Assembly (NCBI RefSeq): GCF_029227915.1
Contig: NC_079884.1
Location: 17,982,001-18,046,000 of the forward strand
Length of the DNA stretch: 64,000 nucleotides
From: Hydractinia symbiolongicarpus
Lineage: Eukaryota > Cnidaria > Hydrozoa > Anthoathecata > Hydractiniidae
Direction of reading: 5' to 3'
The notes under the pieces were generated by a model. That model was not told the DNA's origin and did no database searches. It worked only from the letters and a program-made list of their open reading frames with translations. Positions 33,278 to 44,281 of this stretch are shown here, piece after piece. Position 1 is the stretch's first letter. Every line of letters begins with the position of its first letter. The position numbers and the translations under genes were made by a program.

Positions 33278-33871
33278 ATGGATGCTGTAAGGGATCCCCA
33301 TACAGCAATCTTTACAGGTCCGACGTCTTGCGGTAAGACACAACGCGTCCTGGATCTGCTTGAAGCCGAATACAGGCACTACTTCCATAATATTGTCATT
33401 TTGTGCAAAACTATACGGTGGAATATCACCTATTTGGTGAGGGCGTCGCTATGGAAGGACCCCTATGTATTTCTGATCGACCCCGGGAATGAGCTATTCG
33501 AATGGATAGCGAAATTATCCTCATTGCTGGCGGGAGAGGGGACCTTGTTTGTGATTGATGACGTCATTGCCGAAGAGGGCCTAGATGCGCGTCGACAATC
33601 CCTACTTGAACTGGCTATCAGCGGTAGGCATCGTAATCACATCCTTTGGCTCCTAACGCAAAGTTATAGTCCTCTTCCAAAAAAATTTAAGAGGCAAAAG
33701 AAGCAGTTATTTGCCTGGTACCCTCATGAGAAGAGTGACATGAAGCTGCTGGACGAGGAGACGAACTTGATCCCTGACTGGTCTGATATAAAGGCCGAAT
33801 TAAAAAAATCAAAGCATGCTTGCCTTTTTGTAAGATTGGAACACCCCAGGGTATGGAAGATTTTGGATTGA
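33278..33871 (+). CDS. Viral DNA-packaging ATPase, intact
   Basis: 197 residues. Walker A is GPTSCGKT (residues 13-20 or so) and Walker B is LFVIDDVI (about 87-94), followed by a sensor-like WLLTQSY near 125. This fits the A32-type packaging ATPases of the FtsK-HerA superfamily, which pump genome DNA into icosahedral capsids in Polintons, adenovirus-like and giant viruses. It is the only intact copy in the window; those of A and C have breaks. It starts in a TTAGTAAATGG context 3 bases after the upstream stop, so the two genes are probably co-expressed. Confidence 0.85.
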   Translation: MDAVRDPHTAIFTGPTSCGKTQRVLDLLEAEYRHYFHNIVILCKTIRWNITYLVRASLWKDPYVFLIDPGNELFEWIAKLSSLLAGEGTLFVIDDVIAEEGLDARRQSLLELAISGRHRNHILWLLTQSYSPLPKKFKRQKKQLFAWYPHEKSDMKLLDEETNLIPDWSDIKAELKKSKHACLFVRLEHPRVWKILD

Positions 33872-33970
33872 GTAAGATGAAAACCTATGGCTTACGTTGA
33901 TATATTAGAAAGATGTCGTTGCAAGTTATGTTTAACGCAGGAGCCATTGAGACACAATCCAACAGCCAAG

Positions 33971-33996
33971 ATCAGCCCATGTTTTAAAGGGCTGAT
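33971..33996 (+). terminator. Gene-end stem-loop after ATPase region
   Basis: ATCAGCCC and GGGCTGAT pair perfectly around a 10-base loop, between the ATPase stop (33871) and the BRO-type gene. A 62-codon frame at 33887 overlaps the hairpin and is doubtful. Confidence 0.45.
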
Positions 33997-34012
33997 ATTG
34001 GTAGGTTCTTGG

Positions 34013-34738
34013 GGCTCGTTGATATTCGTCACATGTTTTCAGATATTGAGACCACGCCACGCGCCGATCTTATAGGGGGAGGGGTTGGGAACCCACCACT
34101 AAACGAGACCCAAAATAGGCATGACGCTTTCGTCACATTGGATCAAGCATTGGAAACTGTGCGTAGGTAAAAAAAAGCCTAAGGCGGTGGGGCTAATCAA
34201 ATGGCTGGCCAGGGCTGGCGTCCGAAAATTACAGGATGTAATTAAAGAACAGCGTCAAGCCCTTGAGGACAGGGATGGGGCCATGGCCATACTTGGTGAT
34301 GAAATTGAGGACAGAGACAACCAACTCCTGGCACTCGGTGATGAGCTCGAGGATAGAGATGAAAAGCTTAGTGCTCTTAGGCAAGATCACAAGAAACTAT
34401 GGCAGAGACATGTCCCGCGTCGATATCAATATGATACGGTACTATGTGTAGCCGATAAAAACGATCCCCACGAACATGGAAAAAAGGGTATACATAGGTA
34501 TTATATGATCCGATGCCAACGTAGGCAACTCGGTGCAAGAATAAGCACCTTAAAGGCAATGTACACTAAGATGGCTGTGAGAAAACCTGAATGTGATGAT
34601 CCTAATGCTGTACATGCTTGGTGTCGATCCAGAGACGATTGTCTTGGTACCGATAATTGTTACCTCAACCATTTCACATTGCCCGACGATGATACGCGGG
34701 AGCTATTCGAAGGTATGTTTAGTATTAATATGTCGTAA
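34013..34738 (+). pseudogene. BRO/MSV199-type DNA-binding protein, one stop
   Basis: The N-terminal part reads FSDIETTPRADLIGG and HDAFVTLDQALETV up to a stop near 34168. From 34180 the frame continues KKPKAVGLIKWLARAGVRKL, then a coiled coil of EDRD repeats, then a C-terminal domain with YYMIRCQRRQLGAR and PNAVHAWCRSRDD. This fits the DUF3627-type tail of virus BRO/KilA proteins. Such proteins bind DNA and are thought to regulate viral or host genes. The start is not clear. Confidence 0.65.
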
Positions 34739-34749
34739 GCAGGCGCTAG

Positions 34750-34777
34750 TTTTCACTACTCTTGCGGGTAGTAAAAA
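34750..34777 (+). terminator. Gene-end stem-loop after BRO-type gene
   Basis: TTTTCACTAC and GTAGTAAAAA pair with one bulged C around an 8-base loop, 12 bases after the stop at 34738. Confidence 0.45.
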
Positions 34778-34888
34778 TTGTAGGGTTGAGGGGGAGCGGT
34801 GCCAACTGTACCCGCCTACCACTCTTTAACATGCTCTGGTGGAACTTCAACATCTTCGGGAATAAGCATCAACTCTTCCGAGACGAAG

Positions 34889-35758
34889 CTATACGATCCA
34901 ACCTATACATCTTTTTACTCCAAAAACTCCGGTTGCACGTCGTGTTGCATTACCATGATCCTCCCCGGGTTGTAGCAGATACAAGTACAATCCATCCTGA
35001 GGTAGGGGTTTCTCTTCGGGATATCCCTCGTTTTTCGTGAGCGATACCTCATCCAGCTTTATCGCCTTATTGAGCTTCATTGGTATTGTTTAGACCCTTC
35101 ACTATAGTGTATAAATGTTTGACCCAAATGGTACTAGTCTCATCGGATGCTAACTCTTGGGCATCTTGGGGCTTAAATAGTCTTTCTGAAAAGACCTTGT
35201 TGTACGATTCGACGAAGGCCGTAAATGTGTGGTGGTACTTCGTGGTAGCCCGCCTAATCTCAGCACCCTTACCATCAAGCAGTTTGGTTACGTCCGATTT
35301 AAATCCAGAACCATTGTTGCACTGGAAGGTTTTGGGGTAGTGTAAGGGTCCTGCTTTGTAAATATCTTTGATAATCTCGGCAACTTCGCTAGCTCTCTTC
35401 GCTCTTAGGGGTATCGCTACTTTGTATCTTGAGGCCACGTCAATCTCCGTTAGAATGTACTTGTATGTGTTGCTATACAATCGATCATGTGGCATATAGA
35501 GCAGGTCGAACTGATGCATCTCAATCGGTCTTGTAATTGTGAAGTGTGATTATCGATACGTTTTGGACGCTTGATATGTCTTAGCCAAAGCAGTTGCCTA
35601 CTCAACCAGTGAGTTACTAGCTTTTTGGAGAGGCCACTCCCCTTTGCGAGTAATCTAACGGCTTTGCGGCCGGTCCACAGATTCTCCGGAGTGTAGTAGA
35701 TATTGCTTAGCCTTTCAGCCTCTTCCTCTGTAACGATATGTGGTGATTTTTCTGACAT
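34889..35758 (-). pseudogene. Integrase of element B, broken
   Basis: rve-type integrase. The N-terminal helical domain (35758-35530) is joined by a frameshift to the catalytic core (35519-35067), and a shift precedes the C-terminal tail. The first catalytic Asp is in QFDLLYMP and the Glu in FVESYNK. The second Asp position reads QCNNGSGF, so Asp appears replaced by Asn. The start context is ATAATAAAAGACATG. Compare the intact copy at 47973-48890. Confidence 0.8.
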
Positions 35759-35796
35759 GTCTTTTATTATATGTCAGAAAAACGCACGTTGTTACA

Positions 35797-36170
35797 GATA
35801 CTTGTAGGCTACAAAGCCTAGCAGAGATAGGGAGCCAAGGATGAATGTGAGTTCTCCGTCCTGTTGGGTTTTTAAAGGGGTGTAGAATTCTTCAATTGCG
35901 GGGCCTTTTTATCTGGTACATATCGTTTTCCAATCCACGAAGGCTTTTTCCTGCTTTTATTTACGTCTCTCTTTCCTTCGCAAACCAGTCGAGCTTGGCT
36001 TGTCTGTCCCTGATCCATTGGGCCTGAGCTGTATTGAAATTTTTCAACAGCCTCGTCGTGCCGTTTACGTTCGGCCTCCCCGTGCCCCCAGAGCTTGCTG
36101 AATGAATAATTTGATCCAGAAAATGCGAGAGCGTTTATGGCCGCCACAGCCACGATCACCGCTATTGGTC
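35797..36170 (-). pseudogene. Small membrane protein next to integrase, frameshifted
   Basis: Matches 48923-49321 of element C: INALAFSGSNYSFSKL, HGEAERKRHDEA, and at the other end QQDGELTFILGSLSLLGF with a membrane segment. At least two frameshifts, one right after the start in TTAATAAATG. The position between integrase and capsid is conserved. Confidence 0.7.
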
Positions 36171-36175
36171 ATTTA

Positions 36176-37392
36176 TTAATACTCCACACTGTCCAATCTA
36201 CCATCCAAAATGTTCATCTGGGCGTCCTGCAGCAGGTATACATAACATTCAAAATCCCCGGTTCTGTCCGCTTCTTTAGTGATGTGCAGGGTTATGCCAC
36301 CACTCAGTCTCTGTAGTGATCTACCACTACCGTGTAGTATGTCATCGGGGGAGGTCCGAAAGTCTACAAACAGGGCATATCGCTCATTAAAAACTGTCCT
36401 ATTAAGTGACACTCAAGTGACACTTGAGTCGTGGGCTCCAAAGATATTGACGATCTGTTCGAGATGGTCCTTGGGGAGAATAGCATGAAAGTACGATTCA
36501 TAGGACTTCACTTTCCCAGGGTCTATAAACAGTAGCTGTACGCCCTTGAACGATTTCGATGGTCTATCAATCTGGAAGTTGTAGCTGGTATCGGCCTTTT
36601 TCATATCAACCACCTTCATCCTGAGTACCCTTTCATAAGGCAGGGCGAGCCTTGAATACCGGGACATCATTGCACTCGCCAGGCCTTCATGGGTGATTTT
36701 GTCAAATTTGAGCCTGATATTGGTGATCCTGTACGCGGCATCGGCCGGCTTGGCTGCCGTGCTCCCTGAGGCTGCGGTCCCTGCATCCTTTATGACGTCA
36801 CCGTAAGATGCAAAATTGATGATGAATTGCAGCCGGTCGTACAGGCCTGCCGGATATAACGGGAGATCCCAGGTCAACTCAAACATCCTTCCAAGGGGTA
36901 TGCAAAAGGTGTTTCCATAGGCCTTAACGATGGTCTTCTCCTCGTCTGTCCCTACAAGATCACTAGCCTTGACTTGTAGGGCCCTGATGGTACCAACATT
37001 GGGATTGATACCCTGTAAAATAAGGTTATTGTCCCTATCAGATTTTGGTAACCAGAGGTCCCGGTACACAGCTAGGATATTGTAATCCGATATGTTTTGA
37101 ACCTCCTTGTTATTTAGGGTAATGCGTAGATTTTTTACTAAGCTTTTGCCTACGTTCGACACGATGGTACGTTTTGTATTGGTCCCGGTCAGCGTCAGAT
37201 CAAATAGGAGTTGAGGCTACCAGGAATAATGACATCATTGTGTGGCATATTCGGAATATCAACGTGCAGATCTTCTTTCTGGCCGATGGTTGAGGCTGTA
37301 TGCGAAATTTTAACCCTCTGTCTCATACCTTTCATACCCAGGAGCTGCTTGCTTTCGGCGTAAGGGTCCATCAGTATACCATATGTATCCAT
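36176..37392 (-). pseudogene. Major capsid protein of element B, frameshifted
   Basis: Homologous along its length to the intact capsid gene of element C. Blocks include HVDIPNMPHNDVIIP, QNISDYNILAVYRDLWLP, FCIPLGRMFEL, SRYSRLALPYERVLR and the end QDAQMNILDGRLDSVEY. Breaks lie near 37195 (shift) and 36413 (stop and small duplication). About 35 residues around the FYNPKIEKIS region of C are missing. The start is ATAATAAATAGGAATG. Confidence 0.8.
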
Positions 37393-37432
37393 TCCTATTT
37401 ATTATATGGGATGAAAATGTTGTAAATAAAGG

Positions 37433-38240
37433 ATGGCTAATAATCCAGGATATAATTTCACAGATGAGAAAGGCGACAAGGAGGATACCCGGCAATCAAC
37501 GTGACTCCCCGGAACATCCGGGACTTCAACGTCGGGGCAGCAGCAGGGAGGTGCGCGCAGGCACCTGCAGTTGAGTAGTCTATATATAGTCTATATACTA
37601 TATCTTAGGGATGGGCTGGGACTTATGCCAAATGCGATACATTACGACAGATTTAGATTAAGAGAGGATGGTCAACTTGTTATAAAAAAGTTGTAACGGG
37701 GAAAAGATACCTACCGGAGGTAGTACTCACGTTGCAAGATGGTAATTTTCCAACCATTAAACAGCTCCAGAGCAAGCTAGGTAGTACGCGTATGAAAGCG
37801 ATAGGGTTTGATGATTATCAAACACCCAACAAGGGTAGTAGGACAGAGGCTCAGAATCTCATCCGGGATGTTAATGTCCCAGTGAATAGGGATGAGGATG
37901 ATGAGAGGGCCCTTTGATGGGGGGTAAAGTGATCGAAATGGAAACGATTGATGGCATTCAAAATTTTGCGCGCGATATAGAGGGCTATATAGATACTTCA
38001 TTTGCAGGCATTGACGATGAGGAGGAGGAGGAGGAGGAGGAGGAGGAGGAGGAGATTAATATGAAGGCATTAAAATTGGAGATTGAAAACCTGCAGAAGA
38101 ATATAAAAGAGGTAAAGATAATATCATAAAATATGATACCAAAATAAATACAAAAGAGGGTAGACTGAAAGAAAAAAGTTTGGGGTGCAAAGGCTTCAGG
38201 ATATTGCCGAGGTCGAAAAGGAGATTAATAAATTAAAAGT
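37433..38240 (+). pseudogene. Coiled-coil protein of element B, truncated
   Basis: Diverges from the capsid gene as in element C. Matching blocks are NPGYNFTDE at the start, then after breaks LTLQDGNFPTIKQLQSKLG, STRMKAIGFDDYQTPNKGS and a Glu-rich run from a (GAG)n tract at 38018-38054. It continues as coiled coil to about 38240, where it is cut by the RTE fragment. The C-terminal hydrophobic part is lost. Confidence 0.65.
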
Positions 38241-38960
38241 TCAGTGTCTCCAAACTTTGATGTGACTGCTATTAACTCATCGTAAAACTTATCTTTATCT
38301 TCCTTACTGAGTCCACACTGTGGAGCATAAACTGACAGAAAAGTGACAATCCTATTACCTATCAAAAACTTTATCACTATAATACGACTATTAACACGCA
38401 TAACATCTATTACTTTTTCTACCCACTTCTCTGCAACGAATATGCCAAATTCTCCATATCCATCACTATTATCAATCCAAAAAAGCTTATACCTTGCGCT
38501 CCTACCTTCCACAAGTCTAACTGAAGCTCCTCTCCACCTGACTTCCTGAACACAACACATATCAACAGATCTACGTTCTAACATTTCAACTATTTCACCT
38601 GCTCTACCTCTCGGAGTACCAACATTTACACTAGCCATCCTCAACCTAGTGTTATCTACCTTGTGATGTGATAGCTGGGTAACGGTCTGACGATGCTCAC
38701 ACCTGACATCTGTCCTACCGTGCGCGACACCTTCACTCCTTAGAGTTCCAGCCCTGTTTACGCAGTTTGTCTGATCAACTATTCTTACAGCCATTAATAA
38801 AAAGTTTTGGCATTGTTTTACAGCTGGATGCCCTTCCTAGCGCCAACCGTTCACAGACCGGACTGGGTGTTTTTTAAAGTGACACCATCACTATGTGGCA
38901 TTTCATGAGACTACCACGATCACCCCTTTAAACTAAGGTATGGTGGAGGACGTTCAACTC
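38241..38960 (-). pseudogene. RTE-type retrotransposon 5' fragment
   Basis: Endonuclease domain of an RTE-clade LINE: MASVNVGTPRGRAGEIVEML, DMCCVQEVRWRGASVR and VYAPQCGLSKEDKDKF. The sequence before it, with GGCGCTAGGAAGGGCATCCA, is the usual RTE 5' leader. It stops before the GDFN motif at about 38241. LINE copies usually lose the 5' end; here the 5' end is kept and the 3' end is lost, so a later deletion must have cut it. Confidence 0.75.
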
Positions 38961-38966
38961 CTCTCT

Positions 38967-39168
38967 ACACAATGAAAGTGGAGCTCTCTAGGACACTCAC
39001 CGTTTTTCACTCAAAACCCTAATTTCAAGGGTCTGAGACAGCACTGTTTCCTCGCTATACTGATCCTCTGTGCAAAGGGTCAATACCGTGGGCAATTACC
39101 GCTGTGCTGCAGCACTCTCGTACGAACGCAATGTTGTCACCCTGGTTTGGGTCACAACATAAAATAAA
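38967..39168 (+). repeat. Left terminal inverted repeat of element C
   Basis: About 200 bp, roughly 90 percent matching the right copy by eye. It runs right up to the polymerase ATG, so its inner end (GGGTCACAACATAAAATAAA) is also the polymerase promoter region. An imperfect hairpin TTGTCACCC/GGGTCACAA lies at its inner edge. Confidence 0.9.
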
Positions 39169-42100
39169 ATGTCCAGCGTCCCAGAAAATTTTCCAACATA
39201 TAATAAAGCAATGAGTTTCTTTAGAAATGCAATTAGTAAATTATATAGCGCTGTATCTGCACCAGTGGCAGCAACACGTGATGCACTCGCAGAGAGACTG
39301 CAGAGTGTGCGTGAAACTGCTTCTTTATTATACCACAAGGCTAAGGAGAGACTTGGTTACGGTCAAGCCTTGAAAGCCACCGTTGAAGACGCTGCTGTAG
39401 AAGAAGAACAAGTGGAAGAAGTGGATCACAGTGCTGTTCAAACGGAAGGTGGATTTGATGGTAATTATCGACATTTCCGAAGTGAAGGAACACCAGAAGG
39501 TCAAGTGGTGAGTATTGAACAGGACCTGGATCAACAGAAACAAAATGTGGAGAAAGTCATCACAGACTTGCAAAACACTAGACAGAATTGGAAGTTTCAA
39601 CTGAATCTCGTGGTGGAGTTTGTGCACAGGGAAAATCCTTCTGACAAGTTCACAAAACCAATATGGAGTGAAGCTGTCACAATCATGGAAGGAAGCGACA
39701 TCGAAGAATTGATCGAAGAGATGTATAAAAGCCTGCTAAAACGCTTTGAAATGACATCGGAGAAACTCAAAAAAAGCGACTACATCTTCAACCGAATCAC
39801 AGAAATGACGTATCACTGCCACATGATTGACCTTATGAGAGGTAGATCATGGTTCAAGACACCCGAATGGCTGCAAAAAAAGCACTGCATCATCAATCCC
39901 AAAAATGAAGACGAGTAGTGCTTCAAATGGGCTGTCATTGCAGCCCTCCATTTTGATGGCATTGGAGCACATCCTGAGCGCATCTCGAAGCTCGAACCGT
40001 TTGTTGAACAGTACAATTGGAGTGGCATCGAGTTCCCAACTCCCAACACACACTGGAAAAAGTTTGAAAGGCAAAACCCCAACGTGGCGCTGAATGTCTA
40101 CTTTTCTGAAGAAGATTTTCAGGTCAGACAGGCATATGTTTCGAAACACAACACGACACGTAAAAAGGTGGCAGATGTGCTAATCATTCAAGAAGGAGGG
40201 AAAAAGCACTACGTTGCCATTAAAAGATACTCTGCGCTCATGCGCGGTTTATCATCTAGACATCGAGGTGATCATTACTGTCGAAACTGCATGCACGGAT
40301 TCCGCAGTCAAGAGACACGAGACAATCACATGAAGGTGTGCATGGACCATGATTTTTGCGAGATTGTCATGCCTAAAGAAGGAACAGTCCTCAAGCACGA
40401 AGATGGGCAAAAGTCGCTCAGAATGCCATTTGTCATCTATGCAGACACAGAATGTATCTTGGAACCTGTTCAAGGTTGTGATGGAGACCCTGAAAAATCA
40501 CACACCAGAGACGTCAGCAAGCATGTGGCTTCAGGATATGCCTTTATGACCAAATTTGCACATGGAGAAGTTGAAGAATCATCCGACTACTATCGTGGAA
40601 AAGACTGCATGGAAAGGTTTTGCAAGGGACTGAGAGATCAAGTCAATAGAGCTATCAGACATCCACAGAAGAAGATGATCCCGTTGACACACAAAGAGAA
40701 AGAAGCCCACAAGTCTGCAAAAAGATGCTTCATTTGCAATGGGCTTTTCAAGAAGAACAACAAAGACATCACAATGAGCAAAGTTCGAGATCACTGCCAC
40801 TACACTGGCCAGTATCGAGGAGCTGCACACAGTTCGTGCAACCTAAAATATCGCATCCCCAACGAGATTCCGGTGGTCATGCACAATCGCTCACGGTATG
40901 ACGATCACATCATCATCAAGCAGCTGGCCAGGGAATTCAAAAGCCACGAGTTTGAATGTCTGGGTGAAAACAGCGAAAAATACATCAGCTTCTCCATCAA
41001 GCAATCCGTCACATTTCAAGGAAAAGACGGCGAACCGCTGAAGCAGATGAAGAAGAACAAGAAAACCAACCAAATGAAAGAAGTGGAAATCAACATGACC
41101 TGCAAAATCAAGTTTATCGACAGCTGCAGGTTCATGCAAAGCTCACTGTCAAGCCTTGTGGATAATTTAGCTCGAACCAACAGTGAAAGTCTCAGCTGCA
41201 ACGACTGCAAATCAAACATGGAACTCAACGAGATTGACTCAGAGTACAAGGCGCAATTCAAGTGCCAAACCTGTTACTGCTCTTACAAGACGGTGGAACT
41301 GACTGAGCATTCCATGAAGAAGAAGTTTTCCAACACATTCAAGCATGCAAAGGGCAATGACGAGCACTTTAGACTTTTTCTGCGTAAGGGTGTTTACCCC
41401 TACGAATACATGGATGCGTGGGAGCGTTTTTGAAGAGACAGCACTTCCTCCAAAAGCACAATTTTACAGCAGCTTGAACCTTGAAAACATCACCGAAAAC
41501 GACTACAAGCATGCTCAAAAGGTGTGGAAGGCTTTCAACATCAAAAACCTTGGAGAGTACCACGATCTCTACGTGATGAGCGACACGCTTCTTTTAGCAG
41601 ACGTTTTTGAAAATTTTCAAGACACTTGTCAAAACATCTACGAACTTGATCCAGCGTATTTTTACACTGCTCCAGGCCTCGCATGGAAAGCAGCTCTTAA
41701 AGTGACTGGTCAAGTGCTCGAGCTTCTCACAGACATTGACATGCTACTGATGGTTGAAAAGGGGCTCAGAGGTGGTATTTGCCAAGCAATCAAGCGCCAT
41801 GCTAAGGCAAACAATCCGTACATTGGGGGGATTGTTTGATGTCAACCTGTTGATCTCGTATCTGCTGTACATCGATGCCAACAATCTGTACGGAGGTGCC
41901 ATGTCAGAAAAGCTGCCAACACACGGCTTTAAGTGGCGTGAAGACCTCGAAAATTTTACTCAAGCTTTTATAGAAAATTATAAAAATGGAAGTGATGGCT
42001 ATTTTCTTGAAGTGGATGTCCACTACCCGAAAAAGCTGCACAAACTCCACAACGACCTTCCATTCTTGCCTGAAAAGATGCGTCTGAACAACGACTGTGA

Positions 42101-43064
42101 AAAGTTGACGTGCAATGTGTTTGACAAGGAAAAATACGTGCTGCACATTCGCAAATTGCAGCAGGCACTGCAGCATGGATTGGTTCTCACCAAGGTGCAC
42201 CGAGTCATTGAGTTCAAGCAAAGTGCTTGGCTGAAACCCTACATTGACATGAACACAAAGCTGCAAAAGGATGCCAAAAATGACTTTGAGGAAGACTTTT
42301 TTAAGCTGATGAATAATAGCGTCTTTGGCAAGACCATGGAGAACGTTCGCAAGCACCGTGACATCAAACTGGTGACAACGGAGTGGGGGCGCAAGAAGCT
42401 CGCATCAGCTCCAAACTATCACAGCACATCAAGATTTGACAAGAAATTTTTGGTAATGGAAATGAACAAAGTGAAGGTCGTCATGAACAAACCTGTCTAC
42501 CTCGGCCTCTCCATCTTGGACTTGAGCAAACTCACGATGTATGAGTTTCACTACGACTACATCAAGCCAAAGTTTGGTGCAGGCGCAGAGCCTTGCTACA
42601 TGGACACAGATAGTTTCGTCTACCACATCAAAACAGACGATGTCTATAAAGATATCGCAGGTGACGTTGAATCAAGGTTTGACACATCGAATTACAGTCC
42701 CGAAGACAAACGTCCCTTGCCTATTGGCAAAAACAAGAAAAAATTGTGCTTAATGAAGGATGTACTTGGTGGCAAAATCATGATCGAATTTGTTGCATTG
42801 AGGTCAAAAATGTATGCGTACAAGACACTCGAAGGATACGTGGAAAAGAAGGCAAAAGGTACAAAAAAGTGTGTCGTCAAGAAACAGATCACGTTCGCAG
42901 ACTATTTGAACAGCCTGCAGACCTGTCAAAATTTGTATCGCACGCAACTGAGATTTACCAGTCGAAAACACGAGATTTTCACCGAAAAGCTGAACAAAAT
43001 TGCGCTGAGTGTTGATGATGACAAGCGACTTCAAGCTCAAGGTGGGTTCACCTTTGCACATTGA
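39169..43064 (+). pseudogene. Family B DNA polymerase of element C, three breaks
   Basis: A unique 250-residue N-terminal region rich in coiled coil comes first. Then follow zinc finger CRNCMHGFRSQETRDNH (about 40280) and exonuclease motif IYADTEC (about 40435). An endonuclease VII-like segment C-x2-C...VRDHCHYTG (40725-40855) is next. Motif A is YIDANNLYGGAM (about 41868), motif B NNSVFGKTMEN (about 42313) and motif C CYMDTDSF (about 42594). All catalytic aspartates are present. Breaks: TAG at 39916-39918, one extra T in a T-run near 41425, one extra G in a G-run near 41827. The protein would replicate the linear genome from a protein primer. Two of the three breaks are homopolymer slips, so assembly error is possible. 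Confidence 0.9.
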
Positions 43065-43178
43065 AGCAGTCCTGGATTGGTTTGCAAGCAAGAATTGCTC
43101 ACCAGGGTGTGGCATCCCGACCATGTTAAACCATGGATGTTTGAGTCTCGCGGCTTTAAAAATTTATAAAAAATAAAA

Positions 43179-43247
43179 ATGATGAACGACATAAGCCTCA
43201 CTATAGCAATAATTCTTCCATACGTCTTGATCATGAAAATGCATTAA
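43179..43247 (+). CDS. 22-residue membrane micro-protein candidate
   Basis: The frame starts at AATAAAAATGATG and reads MMNDISLTIAIILPYVLIMK plus two residues before TAA. It is almost all one membrane helix. The start motif and the tight position before the 43253 gene suggest expression. No homologue was found in A or B. It could also be leader sequence only. Confidence 0.35.
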   Translation: MMNDISLTIAIILPYVLIMKMH

Positions 43248-43252
43248 TAAAA

Positions 43253-43900
43253 ATGATACTTGAACTCTTGTTGGTAATGTTGTACGTAAGTTTTTTGTAC
43301 GTCTACTGCAAGTTTTCCTCTCTAATAAAAGTTATGTCAGAACTGAATGAAATTTTAGATGTCTTAGACACACCGTCACCAGCAATGAGAAAGCGGGAAA
43401 AAGTCAAGCAAAACTTGAGTCTCGTCAACTCTCTGGGAAAAAAGCATTGGACGCCTGAGTTGCTGGATAAAGCGACAGAGAAACAACTTGACAACCTCTT
43501 GAAGAACCTCGAGGCACAAGCGCAAAAATCAGCAGCAAAAGAACTGCTGTCGAAAATGTCAGGTGTTGGCAATTTTCAGACCATGATGAGCGACATAAAC
43601 GCAAACTTTCTGATTCAAAACTCGACTTCAGAGTTGATTGGTAATGTAACGGAGAAATTGTTCACAGGGAACTCTCCGATGGAAGTTGCAGGGTCATACA
43701 TGTATGAAAAGTGCGGGCTGTGGCTCGCTCCCGTCTCTCTGTTTTGCACAGTTTTCAACCATCTGAACTGGAAAAAATTCAGCGAAATTGCCGAGGAGCG
43801 TCAAGCACAAATCAAACTGCGAGAAGATGTGCCGCCTTTTCCGGATGAAATAAATGGATCAACAGGAGAACCAAGTTTCGCAGAGCAGAAGCCGTCTTGA
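43253..43900 (+). CDS. Membrane protein, conserved in elements A and C
   Basis: 215 residues, intact. An N-terminal membrane segment (LLLVMLYVSFLYVYCKF) is followed by a helical charged middle and a C-terminal hydrophobic patch (LWLAPVSLFCTVFNHL). Element A has a homologue at 5988-6490. An internal Met at residue 28 begins the region shared with A, so the first segment may be an extension special to C. Start context is TTAATAAAAATG. A stem-loop follows 2 bases after the stop. Likely virion-associated; family unknown. Confidence 0.65.
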   Translation: MILELLLVMLYVSFLYVYCKFSSLIKVMSELNEILDVLDTPSPAMRKREKVKQNLSLVNSLGKKHWTPELLDKATEKQLDNLLKNLEAQAQKSAAKELLSKMSGVGNFQTMMSDINANFLIQNSTSELIGNVTEKLFTGNSPMEVAGSYMYEKCGLWLAPVSLFCTVFNHLNWKKFSEIAEERQAQIKLREDVPPFPDEINGSTGEPSFAEQKPS

Positions 43901-43902
43901 TG

Positions 43903-43930
43903 TATTTGTACGTCTCACGACTTACAAATA
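43903..43930 (+). terminator. Stem-loop between 43253 and 43932 genes
   Basis: TATTTGTA and TACAAATA pair perfectly around 12 bases. The stem starts 2 bases after one stop, and its right arm runs into the ATAAATG start motif of the next gene. Confidence 0.6.
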
Positions 43931-43931
43931 A

Positions 43932-44271
43932 ATGAGTGAATCTAACCAAGTCATAACCAAGAAGAATGAGGGTCGTGTTGCTGCTGGCAAGAGACTTGCT
44001 GAATGGAATCGCAAGAACAAGGCCAAGTTGAAGCAAGTACCTGCTCGAGACAAGTGAGAATTCAAGTACCCCAGCAAGTACTTCGCAAGAGGGTCAGGAA
44101 CCTATCGCAGGTCCTCAAAAGTTCAGTGCATATCTCTATGGCGCTGGAGGTATTGCCGTACTTGCCGTTTGCGTGGCAGTCTGTTATATAAAGCCTAGCA
44201 TCTCCGCACGTGCGGAAGGGCCGTCTCAGCAGCAAAAGCCTTCAAAAATTGACATTTTCAAGATGCGATAA
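43932..44271 (+). pseudogene. Small membrane protein (KIDIFKMR family), one frameshift
   Basis: The lysine-rich N-terminus (MSESNQVITKKNEGRVAAGK) lies in one frame. The rest lies in another: a Ser/Thr/Glu-rich spacer, membrane segment YGAGGIAVLAVCVAVCY and the conserved end KIDIFKMR. The shift is near 44030. Homologue at 31932-32267. The N-terminus resembles short DNA-binding basic tails. Function unknown. Confidence 0.65.
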
Positions 44272-44281
44272 CCTATAATAA

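Larger units (their letters stand above)
29003..38240. mobile_element. Maverick/Polinton-like element B, right end lost
   Basis: Gene order: SAP-like fragment, polymerase, two small membrane genes, two zinc-finger genes, packaging ATPase and BRO-type gene on plus; integrase, small membrane protein and capsid on minus; coiled-coil protein on plus. The order matches element C in outline but lacks Fic, OB and ankyrin genes and has zinc-finger genes instead. The coiled-coil gene is cut at about 38240 by an RTE fragment, and no right terminal repeat is seen. The left border is set by the adjacent Harbinger element and is approximate. DNA is visibly more GC-rich than the host flanks. Confidence 0.8.

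Noticed and set aside
33887-34075. 62-codon frame between ATPase and BRO-type gene
   Set aside because: It overlaps a stem-loop and the start of the BRO-type homology in another frame; no domain seen.
41904-42356. Minus-strand frame opposite the polymerase catalytic region
   Set aside because: Shadow of motif A-B coding sequence, without any family signal.
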